From: Phycisphaera mikurensis
Lineage (GTDB): Bacteria; Planctomycetota; Phycisphaerae; WQYP01
Direction: 5' to 3'
DNA length: 47,914 nucleotides
Assembly: GCA_022730455.1 (NCBI GenBank)
Contig: DZDI01000007.1
Coordinates: 1 to 47,914 of the forward strand
This document shows, piece after piece, positions 44,542 through 47,914 of the stretch. The notes beneath the pieces were generated by a model. It was not told where the DNA came from. It saw only the letters and a list, made by a program, of their open reading frames with translations, and did not search any database. Position numbers and translations under genes: made by a program. Numbering within the stretch: position 1 is the first letter of the stretch; each line of letters begins with the position of its first letter.

Positions 44542-44661
44542 GGCTTCGGTCATGGTCGGGCTACCGACGGCACCGGACCGAGCAAGCTTATGGCTGCTTC
44601 CTTCCGGACCTGACCAAGTTCACAGCCGACCCGTGCATCGGGCCCGACCATGACCGAAGCC
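44542..44661 (-). ncRNA. ffs: Signal recognition particle RNA (4.5S, ffs)
   Basis: On the minus strand a 20-bp perfectly complementary helix joins 44661-44642 with 44561-44542. It encloses the conserved domain IV hairpin: GGTCAGGTCCGG, the GGAA tetraloop region, then GGAAGCAGCC. This is the hallmark of bacterial SRP RNA, which binds Ffh and guides membrane proteins to the translocon. The total length of about 120 nucleotides fits the short bacterial type without an Alu domain. The ends are set by the outer helix and may be a few bases longer. It is convergent with pgi. Confidence 0.93.
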
Positions 44662-44672
44662 TGTGTCTGGAC

Positions 44673-44702
44673 AGTGTAACCGATAACGGTTTCTCATTCC
44701 AA
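44673..44702 (-). promoter_or_regulatory. Predicted promoter of the SRP RNA gene
   Basis: Reading the minus strand, TTGGAA (44702-44697) is followed by 18 bases and TACACT (44678-44673). The start would be close to 44665, a few bases before the 5' end of the SRP helix. A TTGACA is also present further upstream but is not spaced correctly for this -10. Confidence 0.5.
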
Positions 44703-44760
44703 CGTACCTGTCAAGGTTAATGGTGCGATGGCGCAGAGAAGTATGTGTTATTTTATAGAT

Positions 44761-45034
44761 AGGAGTCTGTCCATGTAATAGCAGAGCTGCGATGTGCTGG
44801 AAATGCTCCGGATGCAAGGCGTCGGGTCGACGGCCACTCTGGTGAAGATGAGTCCGAGAACGCCGCAGACGGGGTGTTTGCGGCACACCCTCCGGGCGGC
44901 ACGTCTTTTGACCGGCCTCTGCGGCGCGGCTTCCTCGGCGTATCATCTTCGCCCGATACGCCCTCGTCGCCGCTTCTTGATGCCCGCCAAAATCTGTGCC
45001 GTCGCAGTCCCTGTTATTACTTGGACAGGCTCCT
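44761..45034 (-). mobile_element. MITE-like repeat, copy B (274 bp, well-kept terminal inverted repeats)
   Basis: The ends are AGGAGTCTGTCCATGTAATA and, as complement of the other end, AGGAGCCTGTCCAAGTAATA. These differ at only two of 20 positions. A TA dinucleotide can be drawn at both borders (TA|GGAG...CTCC|TA), as for IS630/mariner-type target duplication. The body aligns with copy A (16798-17078) in reverse orientation, including the GGCGTATC/GATACGCC hairpin. No transposase is encoded. It lies between the SRP RNA and aroC, ending 29 bases before the aroC start. Confidence 0.82.
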
Positions 45035-45063
45035 AGGCCATAGTAAAAGAGGAAAATGAAAAA

Positions 45064-46224
45064 ATGGCAACTTTGTCATATCGCACAGCAGGCGAATCGC
45101 ATGGCCCGGCTCTCGTCAGCATCGTAGAAGGTTTACCCGCCGGTCTGTCACTGGATATGGACGTAATCAACGGTGAACTAAGGCGGCGGCAGGGGGGATA
45201 TGGACGGGGCGGTCGACAAAAAATTGAAACAGATACGGTAACATTTCTTACCGGCGTGCGGCGCGGGCAAACCATTGGATCGCCGGTAACCATAGAGATC
45301 AAAAATCGAGACTCGCGCTTAGATGACACACCGGCGCTTGTAAAACCGCGCCCGGGACACGCCGACCTAGCCGGAGCCGCTAAATGGCTCAGTACCGATT
45401 GCCGTGAAACCCTTGAACGCGCCAGCGCTCGCGAAACGGCGAACCGGGTGGCGGTTGGGGCGATCGCTAAATGCCTGCTTCGAGCGTTTCACATTCAGGT
45501 CGTGGGGTATGTTACACGTATCGGCATGGCGGCGGCTAACGTTGATGGGGCGGCATCGGCCGAAAACCTGCTCGCAGGTGTAATGAATAGCGAAGTTTAC
45601 TGCCCGGACGTAGCCGCCAGCCAGAAAATGATTGAAGTCATACGTGAAGCCAAGGTTCAAGGCGATACGCTTGGTGGAATTGTAGAAACACGGGTGTTTG
45701 GCTGTCCCGTCGGGCTGGGCAGTTGTGCCCACTGGGACATGAAACTCGATAGCCGAATCGCCGCCGAGGTGATGGGGATTCAGGCAATCAAGGGCGTTGA
45801 GATAGGCATTGGATTTCAAGCGGCCATGCTACCGGGTTCAGAGGTGCATGATCCCATCGAATTCGATCCAAAACAGCGGAACTCACCAAATTTGGGATTC
45901 ACGCGCCCAACTAATAACGCCGGTGGCCTGGAGGGGGGCATGACCAATGGCCAGCCCGTGGTGGTGCGGGCCGCCATGAAGCCCATCAGCACATTGCTCA
46001 AAAAACCCATGCCCAGTGTTGACCTGAATACCAAACGGGCGGATAAGGCTGATTACGAACGCAGCGACGTGTGTGCCGTACCTGCAGCCGGGGTGGTCGT
46101 TGAAAATGTGATCGCCTTTGAAATTGCCCGCAGCATGGTCGAAAAATTTGGCGGCGACTCCATGACTGAGATGCAGACCAATTATCGGAATTATATAAAG
46201 GCTGCCGCCGCGCTAGGACAATAA
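45064..46224 (+). CDS. aroC: Chorismate synthase
   Basis: AroC converts 5-enolpyruvylshikimate-3-phosphate to chorismate with reduced FMN, the last shared step of aromatic amino acid synthesis. The 386-residue protein starts LSYRTAGESHGPALVSIVEG and has RRRQGGYGRGGRQ, RASARETANRVAVGAIAK, and a C-terminal block (RADKADYERSDVCAVPAAGV). All are family signatures. GAGG lies about 10 bases before the ATG. The MITE-like copy B lies 29 bases upstream, so the aroC promoter must be inside or beyond that repeat. No other shikimate genes are nearby. Confidence 0.96.
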   Translation: MATLSYRTAGESHGPALVSIVEGLPAGLSLDMDVINGELRRRQGGYGRGGRQKIETDTVTFLTGVRRGQTIGSPVTIEIKNRDSRLDDTPALVKPRPGHADLAGAAKWLSTDCRETLERASARETANRVAVGAIAKCLLRAFHIQVVGYVTRIGMAAANVDGAASAENLLAGVMNSEVYCPDVAASQKMIEVIREAKVQGDTLGGIVETRVFGCPVGLGSCAHWDMKLDSRIAAEVMGIQAIKGVEIGIGFQAAMLPGSEVHDPIEFDPKQRNSPNLGFTRPTNNAGGLEGGMTNGQPVVVRAAMKPISTLLKKPMPSVDLNTKRADKADYERSDVCAVPAAGVVVENVIAFEIARSMVEKFGGDSMTEMQTNYRNYIKAAAALGQ

Positions 46225-46408
46225 TTCGAATCCAATAGTGCGCCGATATATCGCGGATAACAATACTTGCGTGCTTGAAGAATCATTCGCTACGGCTTGG
46301 CGTCATGTGGGCCGTAACCCGGTGCGATCGATCGCCTGCAGTCTGGCCGCCCATGTTTCACGACAGACTCTCGGAAAATAAGCATGAAATATCGATAAAT
46401 TATTGTCA

Positions 46409-46437
46409 TTTACGGACGCCTTGCATCGTCCTAAAAT
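46409..46437 (+). promoter_or_regulatory. Predicted promoter of the prepilin-type gene
   Basis: TTTACG (46409-46414), 17 bases and TAAAAT (46432-46437) make a good -10 with a moderate -35. The start site near 46444 would leave a leader of about 77 bases. The rest of the 296-base gap after aroC shows no other clear feature. Confidence 0.45.
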
Positions 46438-46520
46438 GTGTGGCAGCGTCCATTTCTAGTTTATGGTTCACCATCTAAGTCTCCTCCAGCGGATATACAG
46501 CGTTAGAAAGAGAGGCGCTT

Positions 46521-47825
46521 GTGCCAGCGCCGAAATGGCTGTGTACCGTAATGGTGGATGGCTGTATGGTTCGTCGGTGTCAGCAAGCGTTTACACTTGT
46601 CGAAATGATCACAGTCGTAGCAATTATCGCTTTGCTTGTGGCCGTTCTACTGCCCTCACTGCGTATGGCTCGTGAACTCGCCAATCGAGTTCAGTGTGCC
46701 GCCAATTTGAAGACATGGGGGGCGGCCTGCCTTGGATTTGCTGCCAACCACAAAGGGCATTTTCCGGCTGCTTACGGGTTTGGTGAATCGTCCCAAACAC
46801 CGCAGGGGGCACAGGTTGCCACATCTCTGATGCAGCAGGATGATGGCTGGTACAAGCAAATATTGGACGAAAATAGCGCAAACCCCGGCCAGGCCAATTA
46901 CAGTAAATATGCCAGCCCTCCATATGATAATGGTCAGACGGGCACCCAATTTCCACTGTTGCTTAGTAACGATAATCTTAACGAAAGTGGGGCTAATTAT
47001 GGTGCGGAGTGGCAACGCTTTGGTACCCCATACGCCGATTTTCTTCAATACGGCGGCACCGGTGTAACTACGCAATATGCATCCGATGGAACTGCCATTT
47101 CCAGCGCCCAAGGTGGCCTGCAAATACCCTACGAGTATTCTTGGGATCCGACTCAGCTTGGCGTGTATAACAGTGTGCCAACAGAATTTCGTGGACAGCA
47201 GAAAATATGGCTTGCCCCGTGGATGGTCTGCCCAAGTTGTCCATTCATCCATGATCTGTTTGCCGGTGAGCAGCTTTACCAATGGGGTTATTTCATCATG
47301 ACCACCTACGACTACATGGGTTGCGCAACGCAGCGAACTCTCAACTCGTTCAATCAATATGGTGGCGGCGGATTTCCCAATGGTATTGGGTTAAGCAGCG
47401 GCTTCAACGGGAGCATATATCCCACGTGGGGCTACCATGTCAACCAACCGGCAGCAACTACCAGCGATCCGCCCAGTGATATCCTTTGCACCGATGCCGT
47501 CGCGTGGGGAGGTGGAAGCATGCAGGGCAACTTGTACCTTATCAATCACCCGCATTACACCGATCCCGACGCACCTGCGTATGAGAATATTCTTCATGCG
47601 GATGGTTCGGTGCAAGGGGTTGACGATCCCGTCTTTTACAACACACAAGATCAGGCGTCAAACACACTCACCAATGCCAACTGGGCTGAAGCCCATGTAC
47701 CATCTCCCAGTCCAAATGGTATTGGAGAGGTCGATTTTAAACCCGGCGACCCTCGCGCCTGGGCCGATAACTGGAACACGATTTGGACCGGTTGGTATTT
47801 CTACTGGCCAAATATGCCGAAGTGA
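46521..47825 (+). CDS. Large prepilin-type N-terminal cleavage/methylation domain protein
   Basis: The 434-residue protein has a 23-residue basic leader, then the type IV prepilin motif FTLVEMITVVAIIALLVAVL with cleavage between Ala23 and Phe24 and the conserved Glu five residues into the mature protein (Glu28). The mature part is a long globular domain, rich in Tyr, Trp, Gly and Asn, with no other recognised fold. This overall form, a pilin helix joined to a large domain ending with a 'HADGSV' block, is very common in Planctomycetes, where dozens of paralogues per genome occur. A GTG at 46521 with AGAGAGG about 6 bases upstream is preferred. It stands alone, with no secretion or pilus genes nearby. 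Confidence 0.85.
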   Translation: MPAPKWLCTVMVDGCMVRRCQQAFTLVEMITVVAIIALLVAVLLPSLRMARELANRVQCAANLKTWGAACLGFAANHKGHFPAAYGFGESSQTPQGAQVATSLMQQDDGWYKQILDENSANPGQANYSKYASPPYDNGQTGTQFPLLLSNDNLNESGANYGAEWQRFGTPYADFLQYGGTGVTTQYASDGTAISSAQGGLQIPYEYSWDPTQLGVYNSVPTEFRGQQKIWLAPWMVCPSCPFIHDLFAGEQLYQWGYFIMTTYDYMGCATQRTLNSFNQYGGGGFPNGIGLSSGFNGSIYPTWGYHVNQPAATTSDPPSDILCTDAVAWGGGSMQGNLYLINHPHYTDPDAPAYENILHADGSVQGVDDPVFYNTQDQASNTLTNANWAEAHVPSPSPNGIGEVDFKPGDPRAWADNWNTIWTGWYFYWPNMPK

Positions 47826-47870
47826 GCTGCCCGCTCGCTTACCATGCGGGATCGCTCCAAAGTCGATCTC

Positions 47871-47914
47871 CTAGTGCTCTGTCACGCCTACAAATTAGGA
47901 TTGATTGGCCGCAA
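47871..47914 (+). repeat. Edge of a TAGTGCTC-type repeat, cut by the window end
   Basis: The sequence starts CTAGTGCTCTGTCACGCC and continues CTACAAATTAGGATTGA. It matches the complement of 34956-35000 over about 34 bases with one difference, then diverges (TTGGCCGCAA). The other end lies beyond the window. It is probably the terminal part of a larger element of the same family. Confidence 0.6.

Noticed and set aside
45021-45049. Hybrid promoter formed by the repeat end (TTGGAC, 17 bases, TAAAAG) in front of aroC
   Set aside because: The spacing is ideal, but the start site would fall at about 45056, after the aroC ribosome-binding site, so it would give a transcript without a usable leader.
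1-47914. CRISPR arrays, tRNA and rRNA genes
   Set aside because: No regularly spaced direct repeats, no cloverleaf with TTCGA-type arms and no rRNA motifs were seen on either strand by eye. A covariance search would be needed to be sure.

Overview
The window is a chromosomal segment of a bacterium that looks like a member of the Planctomycetota, probably close to the Phycisphaerae. The signs are a small protein of the type restricted to Planctomycetes and Verrucomicrobia (3377-3808), a PEP-CTERM secreted protein, a large prepilin-type protein of planctomycete style, a GldG/DUF4340 ABC-transporter locus, and many TTG and GTG starts. Taxonomy is inferred from gene content only. Genes are densely packed. 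No tRNA, rRNA, CRISPR array, prophage or intact insertion sequence was seen.

Layout. 1-360: remnant of a REP-associated (IS200-like) transposase. 0.36-8.5 kb: a Tat-exported pectate-lyase-like protein, metK with its own promoter and a leader hairpin, a lineage-restricted protein, a HAD phosphatase, an APC permease with a universal-stress-like C-terminus, and an orphan sensor histidine kinase. 8.6-20.6 kb: an envelope-glycan type region with a WbuB-like glycosyltransferase, tadA on the other strand, and then one long forward run. That run holds a HAD-IB phosphatase, an M20 deacylase or peptidase, a HemL-like aminotransferase, a PaaK-like adenylate-forming enzyme, an SGNH hydrolase, two half-size DMT/SMR membrane proteins, a second GT4 glycosyltransferase and L-fucose isomerase. 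20.9-27.3 kb: hrpB, a quinone-oxidoreductase-like gene, and the reverse-strand set rimO-pgsA-pgpA. 27.4-39.9 kb: a PEP-CTERM protein with promoter and terminator, a SpoIIM-MoxR-VWA set with no DUF58 gene, and an ABC ATPase-permease-GldG-DUF4340 set. 40.1-46.2 kb: a pair of ketosynthases, pgi, the SRP RNA on the minus strand, and aroC. 46.5-47.9 kb: the prepilin-type protein and the edge of a repeat.

The most notable points are these. (1) The two ketosynthases form a KS-alpha/KS-beta pair. The upstream one carries Gln where the nucleophilic Cys should be and lacks both catalytic His, as in type II polyketide chain-length factors. (2) The 10.7-18.8 kb run looks like an uncharacterised pathway for making, acylating or aminating, flipping and glycosylating an envelope molecule. 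(3) A roughly 275-280 bp MITE-like element with terminal inverted repeats is present in two full copies and one fragment. One copy sits between the two SMR genes and supplies the stop codon of the first. (4) A second, much smaller palindromic element lies inside the ABC operon and matches the sequence at the window's right edge. (5) pgpA has no ATG, GTG or TTG start in the part of its frame that the protein family requires.
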